Source: an uncultured Tolumonas sp. (GTDB lineage: Bacteria; Pseudomonadota; Gammaproteobacteria; Enterobacterales; Aeromonadaceae). From it: a DNA stretch of 64,000 nucleotides. The stretch's first letter is position 1, and each line of letters begins with the position of its first letter. Position numbers and translations under genes: made by a program. The stretch is from NCBI RefSeq assembly GCF_963678185.1, contig NZ_OY782757.1:1189001-1253000 (forward strand), read 5' to 3'. A model generated the notes under the pieces. That model saw only the letters and a program-made list of their open reading frames with translations. It did no database searches and was not told the DNA's origin. Shown in pieces: positions 18,678 through 29,500 of this stretch.

Positions 18678-20750
18678 ATGAATAGTGACAAATTATGGCT
18701 TGAAAAAGAGCTGAGCTGGCTTTCATTTAATAGCCGTGTATTGCAGGAAGCAATGGATAAATCGGTGCCGCTAATTGAGCGGGTCCGCTTTCTCGGTATT
18801 TTCTCCAATAACCAAGATGAATTTTTTAAAGTCCGAGTTGCCGATGTAAAACGGCGTGTGCTGATCCATAAAGAACATGGCGGTGACCCGAAAGCCGAAG
18901 ACTTGCTGCATGTGATCCAAGATCGCGTCATGGAACTGGGGCAAATCTTCGATAGCACCTACCATGAACTGATGATGGCGTTAGCCCGACATAATATCTT
19001 CCTCATTAATGAAGAACAGACCAGCCCGGAACAACAACTCTGGTTACGCAATTTCTTCAAAGAAAAAGTATTACGCCATATCAGCCCTATTCTACTAACC
19101 AGCGATAGTGACCCCGTTAGCTTTCTGAAAGACCAATACACCTACCTCGCGGTCAAGATGAAAAAAGAAGGCAAACACGGACAATATGCGCTGATTGAAG
19201 TGCCCACCGACCACGTTCCACGTTTTGTACCTGTACCAAGCGACGGTAATCGCGGGAAAAAAGTCTTAATTATTCTGGATAACGTCATCCGTTTTTGTCT
19301 GGATGATATTTTCCGTGGCTTCTTTGAATATGACACCATTGCCGCTTATTCCGTCAAGATGACCCGTGATGCAGAATTTGATGTCTCGTCACAGATGGAT
19401 TTAACCCTGCTGGAGAAAACCAGTGAAGGGTTAAAACAGCGCCTCAAAGCGCTGCCGGTGCGTTTCTCGTATGATCGTGAAATGCCACAGGCTATGGTGC
19501 AATTTCTGACCAGTAAATTAGAGATGAGCCACTACGATTCGATCATGCCTGGTGGTCGTTATCATAATTTCAAAGATTTTATCGGCTTTCCGAATGTCGG
19601 CCGCACCTATCTGGAAAATTACAAACTACCGGCTCTCGATTGCCAGGATTTTGAACGGCATCAGACCGTGTTTCAGGCGATCACAGAGCAAGACATTCTG
19701 CTGCACTACCCTTATCACAAATTCAAATACATGACCGAGATCTTACGGCAGGCCTCTTTCGACCCGGCGGTTGTCTCGATCAAAATGAATATCTACCGTG
19801 TTGCCAGTCAGTCACGCGTCATCGATTCGCTGATCGATGCGGCTAACAACGGTAAACGCGTGACGGTCGTGGTTGAACTGCAGGCGCGCTTTGATGAAGC
19901 AGCCAACATCAAATGGGCAAACCGCCTGAAAGATGCCGGTGTGAAAGTACTGTTTGGTCTTGATAGCTTGAAAGTGCACTCCAAGTTGTGTCTGATCACG
20001 CGTCGCGAAGGTGATGAACAAGTGCGCTACGCGCATATCGGCACCGGGAACTTCAACGAAAAAACAGCGAAGATTTATACCGACTTCTCACTGTTTACCC
20101 GGCATCCGGAAATTACTGCTGAAGTCGATAACGTATTTGAATTTATTGAGCACCCTTATCGTCGGATCAAATTTAATCACCTGCTGGTATCGCCGATTAA
20201 TTCACGGCGTTATATCTACCGTTTGATCGATAATGAGTTAACCAATGCCCGCGCAGGTTTACCGGCTGAAATTACCATTAAGATCAATAATTTGGTGGAT
20301 ACCGGTATGGTGCAGCGCTTGTATGCAGCCAGTCAGGCGGGCGTGAAAATTCGCATGATCATCCGTGGTATGTGTTCATTAGTGCCAGGCATTCCGGGCA
20401 TCAGCGATAACATTTCAATTATCAGCATTGTCGACCGTTATCTGGAGCATCCTCGCGTCATGGTGTTCCACAATAATGGCAACCCGAAACTGTTCATTTC
20501 ATCCGCTGATTGGATGACTCGTAATCTGGATCATCGCGTGGAAGTGGGTACGCCGGTTTATGATGAACGCTTAAAACAGCGCATTATGGATATGCTAGAA
20601 ATACAGTTTAATGACACCACGAAAGCACGTGTGATTGATGCGGATCAACGGAACAGCTATGTTCCGCGCGGAAATCGTCGTAAAATTCGTTCACAAATCT
20701 GTATTTACGAATACCTGCAACGACTGGAGTTACCAACAGATGCCGAATAA
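18678..20750 (+). CDS. ppk: Polyphosphate kinase 1
   Basis: Reversibly transfers the terminal phosphate of ATP onto polyphosphate chains. It is membrane-associated in E. coli. Seen: the chosen ATG at 18678 has a GAGGA Shine-Dalgarno and gives 690 residues beginning MNSDKLWLEKELSWLSFN, which aligns with the family start. An upstream ATG (18666) in the same frame is less likely. The phosphorylated histidine lies in KVHSKLCLI (His434; E. coli His435). The second motif HIGTGNFNEKTAKIY follows, as expected of the phospholipase-D-like core. It overlaps ppx by 11 bases. It is divergent from pstC, and both carry PHO boxes in the 232-base space between them. Confidence 0.98.
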   Translation: MNSDKLWLEKELSWLSFNSRVLQEAMDKSVPLIERVRFLGIFSNNQDEFFKVRVADVKRRVLIHKEHGGDPKAEDLLHVIQDRVMELGQIFDSTYHELMMALARHNIFLINEEQTSPEQQLWLRNFFKEKVLRHISPILLTSDSDPVSFLKDQYTYLAVKMKKEGKHGQYALIEVPTDHVPRFVPVPSDGNRGKKVLIILDNVIRFCLDDIFRGFFEYDTIAAYSVKMTRDAEFDVSSQMDLTLLEKTSEGLKQRLKALPVRFSYDREMPQAMVQFLTSKLEMSHYDSIMPGGRYHNFKDFIGFPNVGRTYLENYKLPALDCQDFERHQTVFQAITEQDILLHYPYHKFKYMTEILRQASFDPAVVSIKMNIYRVASQSRVIDSLIDAANNGKRVTVVVELQARFDEAANIKWANRLKDAGVKVLFGLDSLKVHSKLCLITRREGDEQVRYAHIGTGNFNEKTAKIYTDFSLFTRHPEITAEVDNVFEFIEHPYRRIKFNHLLVSPINSRRYIYRLIDNELTNARAGLPAEITIKINNLVDTGMVQRLYAASQAGVKIRMIIRGMCSLVPGIPGISDNISIISIVDRYLEHPRVMVFHNNGNPKLFISSADWMTRNLDHRVEVGTPVYDERLKQRIMDMLEIQFNDTTKARVIDADQRNSYVPRGNRRKIRSQICIYEYLQRLELPTDAE

Positions 20751-22230
20751 CATGCTTGCTGCGATCGATCTGGGTTCCAATAGTTTTCATATGATGGTTG
20801 CCCGAGTGGTTGATGGTCGCTTACAAGTTGTCGATCGGTTAAAAGAACGAGTTCGTCTGGCTGAAGGCATGGACGAATTCAAAAATCTGTCGGAAGAAGC
20901 TATGCAGCGCGGGCTCAATTGTCTGGCGCTGTTTGCTGAGCGTATGCAAAGCATCCACCCGGATGCTATTCGTATCACTGGCACCTATACCCTGCGTGTT
21001 GCTCATAACGCGCAACACTTCATTGAGCGCGCCAAGTTATTGCTCGGTCATCCCATCGAAATCATTTCTGGTTTGGAAGAAGCACGTCTGATTTATCAGG
21101 GGGTTTCGCATACACAACATACGCAAGGCCGTATGCTGGTGATCGATATTGGTGGTGGTAGTACTGAACTGATCATCGGCGAGAAATATCTGCCGATGGC
21201 ACTGACCAGCCGCAAAATGGGCTGTGTTACTTTTACCAAACAATTTTTCAGTAATGGGAAATTGTCAGAAAAAAACTTCAACGCAGCTATCTTTGAAGCA
21301 TTGCACCAGTTGGAACCAATCCTGACCCAATTTACCACATTGGGCTGGCGCCAATGTTTGGGTAGCTCGGGTACCATCAAAACGGTGAAAGAGTTGTTAC
21401 TGGCAGCCGGTGGCGATGGCCAAATCACCCTGGCCGGGCTTGAACATTTGAAACAACAGATGATTCAGCAAAAATATATCGCAGAACTGAGTTTACCTGA
21501 GCTGACTGACGATCGACGCCCAGTGATTGCAGCCGGCGTATCGATTTTGATCGCCCTGTTCCAAGGGTTGGGAATTGAACACATGGATTACTCTGACGGT
21601 GCCTTACGTGAAGGGATCTTGTACGAATTTGCTTCGCGCCAAGAACAGCATGATACTCGTGAACAAACCGCTAAAGGGCTGGCGGATATGTATCACATTG
21701 ATATTCCGCAAGCGCATCGGGTTAAAAAAACAACCTTAGCACTGTTCGATGCCGTATGCGTTGACTGGCAACTCTCGTACGAACAAATGCGCCCATTGAT
21801 CAGCTGGGCTGCGGCATTGCATGAAGTTGGGTTGGTAATTAACTTTTCTGCCATCCAACGTCATTCTTCTTACATTCTACAAAACTCTGATCTGCCAGGT
21901 TTTAACCAAGAAGAGCAACAAGCACTGGCCTCGTTGGTGCGTTTCCACCGTAAAGCCATCAAGGCTTATGAATTCAGCCCAATCCCTAACTATGATGATC
22001 AGGCCATCTGGCGTTGTATTCGGATATTACGTATTGCCGTGGCATTAAATCATCGCCGGATGGATGAACTGCTGCCGCATATTGGTATTCGCGTCATTGG
22101 CGATACCATGACCTTGATGCTTCCGAACCGCTGGTGTGAAAACAATAAGCTACTGATGCAGAATCTAGAACGTGAGCAAAAATACATGAAAGCCATGCTC
22201 TGGGAACTAGTGCTAGAAGTAGTAAATTAA
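20740..22230 (+). CDS. ppx: Exopolyphosphatase
   Basis: Releases phosphate from the ends of polyphosphate chains. The Ppx/GppA family can also act on pppGpp. Seen: 496 residues from the ATG at 20740, inside the ppk end. An ATG four codons later (20752) is an alternative. The family's ASKHA-fold phosphate-binding loops are visible: AAIDLGSNSFHMMVA near the start and VIDIGGGSTELI near residue 140. A C-terminal HD-like helical half follows. It is translationally coupled to ppk, giving the standard synthesis/degradation pair. It ends 2 bases from a convergent small gene. Confidence 0.97.
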   Translation: MPNNMLAAIDLGSNSFHMMVARVVDGRLQVVDRLKERVRLAEGMDEFKNLSEEAMQRGLNCLALFAERMQSIHPDAIRITGTYTLRVAHNAQHFIERAKLLLGHPIEIISGLEEARLIYQGVSHTQHTQGRMLVIDIGGGSTELIIGEKYLPMALTSRKMGCVTFTKQFFSNGKLSEKNFNAAIFEALHQLEPILTQFTTLGWRQCLGSSGTIKTVKELLLAAGGDGQITLAGLEHLKQQMIQQKYIAELSLPELTDDRRPVIAAGVSILIALFQGLGIEHMDYSDGALREGILYEFASRQEQHDTREQTAKGLADMYHIDIPQAHRVKKTTLALFDAVCVDWQLSYEQMRPLISWAAALHEVGLVINFSAIQRHSSYILQNSDLPGFNQEEQQALASLVRFHRKAIKAYEFSPIPNYDDQAIWRCIRILRIAVALNHRRMDELLPHIGIRVIGDTMTLMLPNRWCENNKLLMQNLEREQKYMKAMLWELVLEVVN

Positions 22231-22232
22231 TC

Positions 22233-22604
22233 TCAGGCAAAGAGATGGGAAGTACACTTCCTGTTAGCTTGCCGCTGCGATAAATGCTTAACCGCGAACA
22301 AAACAAGACAAAATCCGGCTACTGTAATTGGTCCTGAAGAATAACGGATCAACACAGTGCCGGTGAGTATGTGCAGAAATGGCTTAAATTCATAAAACAA
22401 ATCCGGCAAAATCCATCTTTTCTGCGGTACAGCAATATTGTCCGTGCGACGATACGCTGAACGCATGATCCAGACTGCAGCACCAACAAAATAGAACACT
22501 GAAGCAGAAAACCATAATAATGGCAGCTCTGCAAAACTTAATAGCAAGATCCCCAGAGTTAAATAAACCGCAGGCAATGCTTCATAGATAATTAAAGGAA
22601 TCAT
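22233..22604 (-). CDS. Small membrane protein of unknown function
   Basis: Not recognised. The 123-residue product has about four hydrophobic stretches (roughly 8-27, 30-48, 74-90, 92-105). The first pair is separated from the second by a hydrophilic, basic loop (RSAYRRTDNIAVPQKRW). The C-terminal tail is Arg/Lys/His-rich and probably cytosolic. It begins ATG at 22604 and ends 2 bases from the convergent ppx stop. It sits inside the phosphate block between ppx and tadA. No PHO box is visible ahead of it. A role in phosphate or polyphosphate physiology would be a guess from position only. Confidence 0.7.
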   Translation of the reverse strand: MIPLIIYEALPAVYLTLGILLLSFAELPLLWFSASVFYFVGAAVWIMRSAYRRTDNIAVPQKRWILPDLFYEFKPFLHILTGTVLIRYSSGPITVAGFCLVLFAVKHLSQRQANRKCTSHLFA

Positions 22605-22723
22605 GTCTGAATCTCCCAGTACAATCCGTTGCTGGTGCCACTAAATCCAGTTAGAAATGATTTATCGGCTCATTTTGGATTATAGAAGAAGATTCATATG
22701 GGATATTTTATTTGACAGGTTTC

Positions 22724-23260
<537 letters not shown>

Positions 23261-23314
23261 TTATTATGCCGGAGTGAGGAGATATCGAGAAGGCGAGATA
23301 ATCATTAGAAAATA

Positions 23315-23347
23315 CAAATAAAAAAGCGGAGCTATGAAAGCTCCGCT
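23315..23347 (-). terminator. Rho-independent terminator after pstS
   Basis: Nine-base perfect stem AGCGGAGCT/AGCTCCGCT with a five-base loop. On the minus strand it is followed by a run of T residues. It lies 16 bases beyond the pstS stop. Confidence 0.93.
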
Positions 23348-23362
23348 GATGTTTAAGCAATA

Positions 23363-24337
23363 TTATTTGCTTAACACTTCCAGTTGTTTGGCAACAATTT
23401 TCGCAGGCAGAGGGATATAACCGTCTTTCTCTACGATGTTCTGACCAGTTTTAGACAGAACCATTTTCAGGAACTCTTTCTGCATAGGATCCAGTGGCTT
23501 GTTTGGTGCCTTGTTTACGTAGATAAACAAGTAACGAGACAGTGGATACGCGCCTGAAATTGCATTTTCTTCAGTTGCTTCGATGAAGGTTTTACCACCA
23601 TCTTTAGACAACGGAACTGCTTTCACGCCTGATGTTTTGTAACCAATACCTGAGTAACCCAAACCATTCAGTGATGCAGCTACTGACTGTACTACAGAAG
23701 CAGAACCTGGCTGTTCGTTAACGGTGTTTTTGAAGTCACCTTTACACAGCGCATGTTCTTTGAAGTAACCGTAAGTACCTGATACTGAGTTACGACCAAA
23801 CAATTGAATGTCTTTATCGGCCCACTCACCAGTCAGACCCAAATCACCCCATTTAGTGGTAGTTTGAGTGCCACCACATTTCATGGTGCTGGAGAAAGTT
23901 TCATCCAACTGCAGCATAGTTAACCCTTTGATTGGGTTATCTTTGTGTGCGAATACAGCTAAGGCGTCGATGGCTACTGGTACTGCTGTTGGCTTATAAC
24001 CGTAATGTTTTTCGAAAGCCTCAATTTCGCCTTCTTTCATGGTACGGCTCATCGGGCCAAACTGAGAGGTACCTTCAGTCAGTGCTGGTGGTGCAGTTGC
24101 AGAACCTGCCGCCTGAATTTGAATATTAACGTTTGGATAAACACGTTTGTACTCTTCAGCCCACAGGGTCATCATGTTAGCCAGTGTATCTGAACCAACA
24201 GAAGACAGGTTACCTGAGATACCGCTTACTTTCTGATATTCAGGGATTGCTGCATCTACGCCTGCGGCCCATACATGGCTTGACAGGAAGCTGGCAGCTG
24301 CAAAACCAACCACACTAACTACTTTGTTCAGTTTCAT
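23363..24337 (-). CDS. pstS: Periplasmic phosphate-binding protein PstS
   Basis: High-affinity phosphate receptor that delivers phosphate to the PstC-PstA channel. Seen: 324 residues with a Sec signal peptide ([20 protein letters not shown], cleavage near AAG). The mature part has the ligand-site motif [19 protein letters not shown] and the second-lobe segment [15 protein letters not shown]. It is not in the pstCAB operon. It stands alone, with its own PHO box (24419-24436) and strong terminator, downstream of phoBR. A separate pstS allows the binding protein to be made in excess of the membrane subunits. Confidence 0.97.
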   Translation of the reverse strand: MKLNKVVSVVGFAAASFLSSHVWAAGVDAAIPEYQKVSGISGNLSSVGSDTLANMMTLWAEEYKRVYPNVNIQIQAAGSATAPPALTEGTSQFGPMSRTMKEGEIEAFEKHYGYKPTAVPVAIDALAVFAHKDNPIKGLTMLQLDETFSSTMKCGGTQTTTKWGDLGLTGEWADKDIQLFGRNSVSGTYGYFKEHALCKGDFKNTVNEQPGSASVVQSVAASLNGLGYSGIGYKTSGVKAVPLSKDGGKTFIEATEENAISGAYPLSRYLFIYVNKAPNKPLDPMQKEFLKMVLSKTGQNIVEKDGYIPLPAKIVAKQLEVLSK

Positions 24338-24402
24338 CCACTTTCTCCAGTTGAGAATGTTCTCTAAGTTGACGCAGATAAGTATCTACTGCCAATGTGA
24401 CG

Positions 24403-24436
24403 ACTTTAATAAAGATAGATGACAGTTATGTGACAA
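24403..24436 (-). promoter_or_regulatory. PHO box and -10 element for pstS
   Basis: Minus-strand half-sites TTGTCAC and CTGTCAT are separated by four bases (24419-24436), both close to consensus. A TAAAGT hexamer at 24403-24408 follows after 10 bases. It lies in the 112-base space between phoR and pstS, and gives pstS its own PhoB-dependent promoter. Confidence 0.9.
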
Positions 24437-24449
24437 TAAAAGTAACTAT

Positions 24450-25748
24450 TTAGCTTTTTACAACCAGACTTTCCGGGATCAAAAAGCTAAAGCAACTGCC
24501 TTTACCAAGTGCGCTTTCAATATTCAAAGCGCTGTCGTGATGACTCAGTGCATGCTTAACAATCGCCAGCCCCAAGCCCGAACCTCCGGTCTGTCGGGAA
24601 CGCGCTCGATCGACCCGATAAAAACGATCCGTCAGTCGCCCTAAGTGTTCCAACGCGATACCATCGCCTTCATCTGTCACCGAAAAATGCGCTTTTGTAC
24701 CATTACGGCGCCATTCCACGGTAATTTTGCGGCCAGCAGGAGTATATTTGATCGCGTTATTAACCAGATTCGTCATCGCACTACGCAATTGATCTTCATC
24801 ACCATGTACTTTGAGTTGTTCATCAATTTTAAAGTGAAGGTCATGCCGCATGGCACCACTCAGCGCCTTAGCCTCATGCTGCAACATCAATAACATTCTT
24901 GGTACATCGACAATGCGGGAACGATCTATATCCGTGGCGACTTCAATTCGCGATAAGGTTAAGAGCTGATCCACCAGATTATCCATGCGTAAGGTTTGCT
25001 CGAGCATCACCTGTTGCATTTTTTTCCAGCGTGCCGGCGGTGGCAGATCTTCCTCCAGCATTTCCAGATAACCTTTCAAGACTGTCAGTGGCGTACGCAG
25101 TTCGTGCGAGACATTGGCAACAAAGTTTTTGCGCATGTTCTCGACACTTCGTATCCGTGTAATGTCGCGCACGACCAACATGAATTGATCGTCGGCATAA
25201 GGCATTACCCGCACTTCCAGCACTTTGTCATCATTGATTGGCGATGGCATTTCCAAAGGTTCGCTGAATTCTTTTTGCTGCAAAAAACCGACAAAAGCAG
25301 GATAACGAATTAAATTGCTGATGTTTTGCCCGGCATCTTCCGGCCAACGAAAACCCAGACATTGCCCGGCTAACCGATTACACCAAATGATAGAACCATC
25401 ATTGCGACAAACGACGGCCGCATCCGGCAATGCTTCGGCGCCTTCACGGAAACGTCGGATCACACTGGCCAGCTCACGGCGCCGCATACGGTGACGTTGC
25501 TGTAACCGATAGATACCATTAAAGATCAGTTCCCACGTCCCTGGCCCTTGCGGCGGAATCAAACTGCGATCGTTCCACAACCAATCTTGTAGCCGTTTCT
25601 GATAGCGATAAAACCAGAAAATGTGGTAGATCAAGGCAATAATAAGGCCTAATCGCCAGTCACCCAGTAATGCGCCAGCCAATAAAAGTGGCGTATATAA
25701 CACGACAATTTTTTTAGCCAGAGAGATCCAGTAATTGGGTTGTTGCAT
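24450..25748 (-). CDS. phoR: Phosphate-regulon sensor kinase PhoR
   Basis: Inner-membrane histidine kinase that phosphorylates PhoB when phosphate is short, with PstSCAB-PhoU as the actual phosphate sensor. Seen: 432 residues, the E. coli length. Two membrane helices lie at about 10-50 with almost no periplasmic loop. A charged linker and a PAS domain (about 95-190) follow. The dimerisation/phosphoacceptor motif NVSHELRTPLTVL has its His at about 214, and the HATPase domain carries NLVNNAIKYTP and GGSGLGLAIVK. It lies 8 bases after phoB and is co-transcribed with it. Confidence 0.97.
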   Translation of the reverse strand: MQQPNYWISLAKKIVVLYTPLLLAGALLGDWRLGLIIALIYHIFWFYRYQKRLQDWLWNDRSLIPPQGPGTWELIFNGIYRLQQRHRMRRRELASVIRRFREGAEALPDAAVVCRNDGSIIWCNRLAGQCLGFRWPEDAGQNISNLIRYPAFVGFLQQKEFSEPLEMPSPINDDKVLEVRVMPYADDQFMLVVRDITRIRSVENMRKNFVANVSHELRTPLTVLKGYLEMLEEDLPPPARWKKMQQVMLEQTLRMDNLVDQLLTLSRIEVATDIDRSRIVDVPRMLLMLQHEAKALSGAMRHDLHFKIDEQLKVHGDEDQLRSAMTNLVNNAIKYTPAGRKITVEWRRNGTKAHFSVTDEGDGIALEHLGRLTDRFYRVDRARSRQTGGSGLGLAIVKHALSHHDSALNIESALGKGSCFSFLIPESLVVKS

Positions 25749-25756
25749 ACAGTCCC

Positions 25757-26446
25757 TTAAATGCGGGAAGAAAAACGATAACCTGCACCACGCACAGTCT
25801 GAATTAACACTTCATGCCCGGTCGTCGCCATAACCTTCCGCAGACGACGAATATGCACATCAACCGTGCGATCTTCGACGTACACATTGGTGCCCCAGAC
25901 GTTATTCAGTAACTGTTCGCGGCTATAGACCCGTTCAGGATGTGTCATAAAGAAATGTAACAAACGGAATTCCGTCGGCCCCATATCCAGAGGCAGATCG
26001 TTTGCGGTTACACGGTGGGATACCGGGTCGAGGCGTAACCCTTGTACATCGATCACGTCTTCGGTCGCGGTTGGAACAGAACGGCGCATGACGGCTTTGA
26101 TCCGCGCGGTCAGCTCTTTGGGAGAGAAAGGCTTAGTAATGTAGTCATCAGCCCCCACTTCCAGCCCGCGGACTTTATCTTCTTCTTCGCCACGCGCAGT
26201 TAGCATGACAATCGGAATATTTCGTGTCAGCTCTTCCTGTTTCATCAATTTGATGAATTGGATACCACTGCCACCAGGGATCATCCAGTCGAGCAGGATC
26301 AGCTCTGGATATGGCTCTTTCACCAACGCCACAGCTTCAGAAAAATCGGCGGCTTCCACCGCCTCAAACCCACGTTGTTCCAGCATGAAACACAACATCT
26401 CACGGATGGGTGCTTCATCCTCAACAACCAAAACACGCTTTGACAT
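25757..26446 (-). CDS. phoB: Phosphate-regulon response regulator PhoB
   Basis: OmpR-family transcription activator that binds PHO boxes. Seen: 229 residues. The receiver domain has acidic residues ED at 9-10, the phosphorylated Asp53 in LLDWMIPG and Lys in [10 protein letters not shown]. The winged-helix DNA-binding domain follows, with [36 protein letters not shown] helices seen in shortened form here as [15 protein letters not shown]. It heads phoBR and has its own PHO box (26495-26512), so it should autoregulate. It controls at least four promoters in this window by the motif evidence. Confidence 0.98.
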   Translation of the reverse strand: MSKRVLVVEDEAPIREMLCFMLEQRGFEAVEAADFSEAVALVKEPYPELILLDWMIPGGSGIQFIKLMKQEELTRNIPIVMLTARGEEEDKVRGLEVGADDYITKPFSPKELTARIKAVMRRSVPTATEDVIDVQGLRLDPVSHRVTANDLPLDMGPTEFRLLHFFMTHPERVYSREQLLNNVWGTNVYVEDRTVDVHIRRLRKVMATTGHEVLIQTVRGAGYRFSSRI

Positions 26447-26478
26447 GATAAAAACCCTTTTATGACAAGTCTGATGCC

Positions 26479-26512
26479 ATTATCAGAAGGTTTTATGACA
26501 GTTTTATGATAG
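26479..26512 (-). promoter_or_regulatory. PHO box and -10 element for phoBR
   Basis: Minus-strand half-sites CTATCAT and CTGTCAT are separated by AAAA (26495-26512). A GATAAT hexamer (26479-26484) follows after 10 bases. The box begins 17 bases after the sbcC stop, so phoB has its own promoter independent of sbcDC transcription. Confidence 0.9.
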
Positions 26513-26529
26513 GCGTTATTCTTGTCATA

Positions 26530-29500
26530 TCAAGGCAATACAATTCTGCTTTCACCACCGCCCATACTTTGTACTTTAATTTGCACGCCAATCCGCTCCA
26601 CCAGCGTTTGCACATGTGAAATAACACCGACTTGTCGGCCCGCTGCTTGTAAAGCATCCAGACTGGCAATCGCTGTATCCAGACTCTCCGGATCGAGTGT
26701 GCCGAAGCCTTCATCAATAAACAGTGATTCAATACGAGTATCGTGTGATGACAAAGATGACAAACCTAACGCCAGCGCCAATGACACAAGGAAACTTTCA
26801 CCACCGGACAACGATTCGACGGCACGAATGTCATCGCCCATGTCACGATCAATTACCTGCAATGCCAGATCGGTACCCGGTACGCGTTGTAACTGATAAC
26901 GCGGCGCTAATTCGGCTAAATGTAAGTTCGCCAGCCCTAACAACTGTTCCAACGTCAGGCTTTGTGCAAAGGTGCGGAATTTTGCCCCGCTGGCTGAGCC
27001 AATCAGATCGCTCAACTGCTGCCAGCGATCACTGATCTGTAATTGTGCCTGATAGGCTTGTTGCAACTCAGCTTGTGTTACTGCTGCCTCTTCTACCTGT
27101 AACTGCAGCCGTTTGAGATCAAATAAAAGCTGATCTAGGTCTTGCAGATGCAGCATCATCTCTTGCTGACGAGCAATCAGTTGATTGAGATCTAACATTG
27201 CCCACTCAGGTTGTGATTGTTGTAACGCCTCACAACGTTTGAGCTGTAGATCGATCTGTTGCTCACGTTCCTGCAACCGCGTTTTGGCTTGCGTGAGTAG
27301 CTCATCTAAATGTGCCAGTTGTTCGCGCTGCAAACGCACATGCTCTATCGGCACCATTAACAACTGCCGGATCTCATATTCGGTTAAATTTAATTTTTGC
27401 TGCTGCTGCATGGTGCTGCGCAATAATGTACGCTGCTGCGCCTGCAGTTGTTCCAGATGGTGTTGCTGGCTGGCCACTTGCGATTGCAGAGCGATTCGTT
27501 GTTCCTGCCATTGTTGCAATTGCTGCTGTTGCTGCTCCGCCAGTTGCCGGTTTTGTTGCAGACGCTGAAGCCATTGTTGTTCTAATGGCTCGGCCGCTTG
27601 CCCATTCAGACATTGCTGACGCTGTGCCAGTGTTTGTTGATAGTCAGTTTGAATACGTTGCAGCTCTTGCTGACGCAGTTGCAGTTGTTCCTGCAGGGTT
27701 TGTAAACGAATTTTCTGCTCAGATAAAGCAGAATAAACTTGCTGATAGTGTTGTTCGATTGAATTCCAGCGCTGTTCTACTTGTTGATATTCCTGACAGC
27801 ATTTTAGCCAGCCTTGTAACCAGATCTCGCCCTGCTGTAAGTTCAGATGCGAGCGCCAGTCCAACGGGGCCAGTTGCTCTTCCAGTGACAATTCACTTTG
27901 TTGTAAGCGTAAAAGCAATGCGGATTGTTGTTGCTGTAACTGTTCAAACGCACTCTGTTGCATACCGCTCTGGCGGCGTAACTCCATCAACTCGCGCTCA
28001 TGCAATTGCGCCTGCTGGCTGAGTTTTTCCTGCTGAACCAGTAATTGTTGCTGACGCTCAAATTGCGCGCGGGCTAATTCATATTGCTGATGCAACTCAC
28101 CCGCTTGCACACCTTGCTGATGCTGTAATTGCGCCAGCAAAACAGCCAATGGTAACCACTGGCTATCATCTTCCGGCCATGCAGGAAGTAACGAGGTATG
28201 AGCCTGACGTAGCGCTTGCCATTGCAACGCTTGTGTCTGTAATGCTTCATCCAATTGGCTAAGCTGACGCTCCAGCTCTTTGCCAGCTCGTTGCGTTTGT
28301 AATTCCGCTTCCTGTAATTGCGCGGCTTCCACCTGCCCTTTTTCTAATTGCTGTTGCAGGAAAAATTGCTGATGTTCTAACTGTTGTAACAGACTATCCG
28401 TGACCATTTCATGCTGGTAAGGATGATGACTGGAACCACACAAAGGGCACGGCTCGTTATCTACCAGATAACCACGGTAATCTTGCAATTGGCTGCGTAA
28501 CAACGCTTGTTTCAGCGTGTGATGCACCTCTTTCAGTTGCGCACGTAAATCATCTAATTCTGGTTGAATAGCTTGCTGACGTAGGGTGATTTGCTGCAAT
28601 GCTTGCTGTGCTAATTGCAAACGCTGAACTAATTCGGCTCGTTGTCGTTGGCTTAAGATTGCTTGTTCAGCCAACCCTTTCAGATGATGACAACGCTCCG
28701 CCAGACTCTGCGCTTCCTGCCAGCGGTTGTGTAATTGCTGTAATGCCTGCCACTCCTGCGGTGTACCTTCTTGTTGTAAGCGCAAATTAATAGCCTGCAA
28801 CGCTTCTTGTTGATGCTGGAAATGGCCCTGCACAATGATTTGTGCCTGCTCTAATTCACGCAACTGCCGCTGATAGATCGCAATCTGTTGGTTTTGTTGC
28901 TGCCAACGCTGTTGTTCACCGAGAAAATCTTGCATCGCTTTTAACAACGGTTGCTGCTGTTGCGCTTGACGCTGCCAGTGGCTGTTTTCTGCTAACCAAA
29001 CCTGCAACTCTGATCGTTGCTGCTGGAGTTGCTGCATGGTGTGTTGCTGTTGCTCGCGCACTTGCTGTTGTACCGCTGTGTCGGCCTGCAACGCCAACAA
29101 CTGCTGGGCGGCTTGTTCTACTTGTTGTTGTCGCTCAGATAACGAGTTATCCAACTCACGCGCCTGCCGGATCTCGCGCTGCACCACTGCATATTCGGCT
29201 TCACCACCATCACGTTGCTGCAGCACTTGCTGATATTGCTGCTGTAATGGCTGTTCTAATTCCAGATGTTGGGTAAGCTGTTGTTGCTGGCGCTGCAAGA
29301 TTTCCGTGACTTGCTGCAATTCAATAACCGTGCGATCAAGTTGTTCATGTTCCGGACGTGCAACTTGCACTTTCTCCAGCAATGCCAGTTGTTGACGGTG
29401 GGCTTCCTGCGCCTGCCATTCTGCCATCACGGTTTGTAATTGCTGGCGGGATTCTTCCGTTACGCCTTGCAACTCTTGCAGACGCAATTGCATGCCCTGC

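Noticed and set aside
27185..29276. Several plus-strand frames rich in Cys, Ala, Val or Ser opposite sbcC
   Set aside because: They are antisense readings of the glutamine-rich SbcC coiled coil, with low-complexity composition and no ribosome-binding sites.
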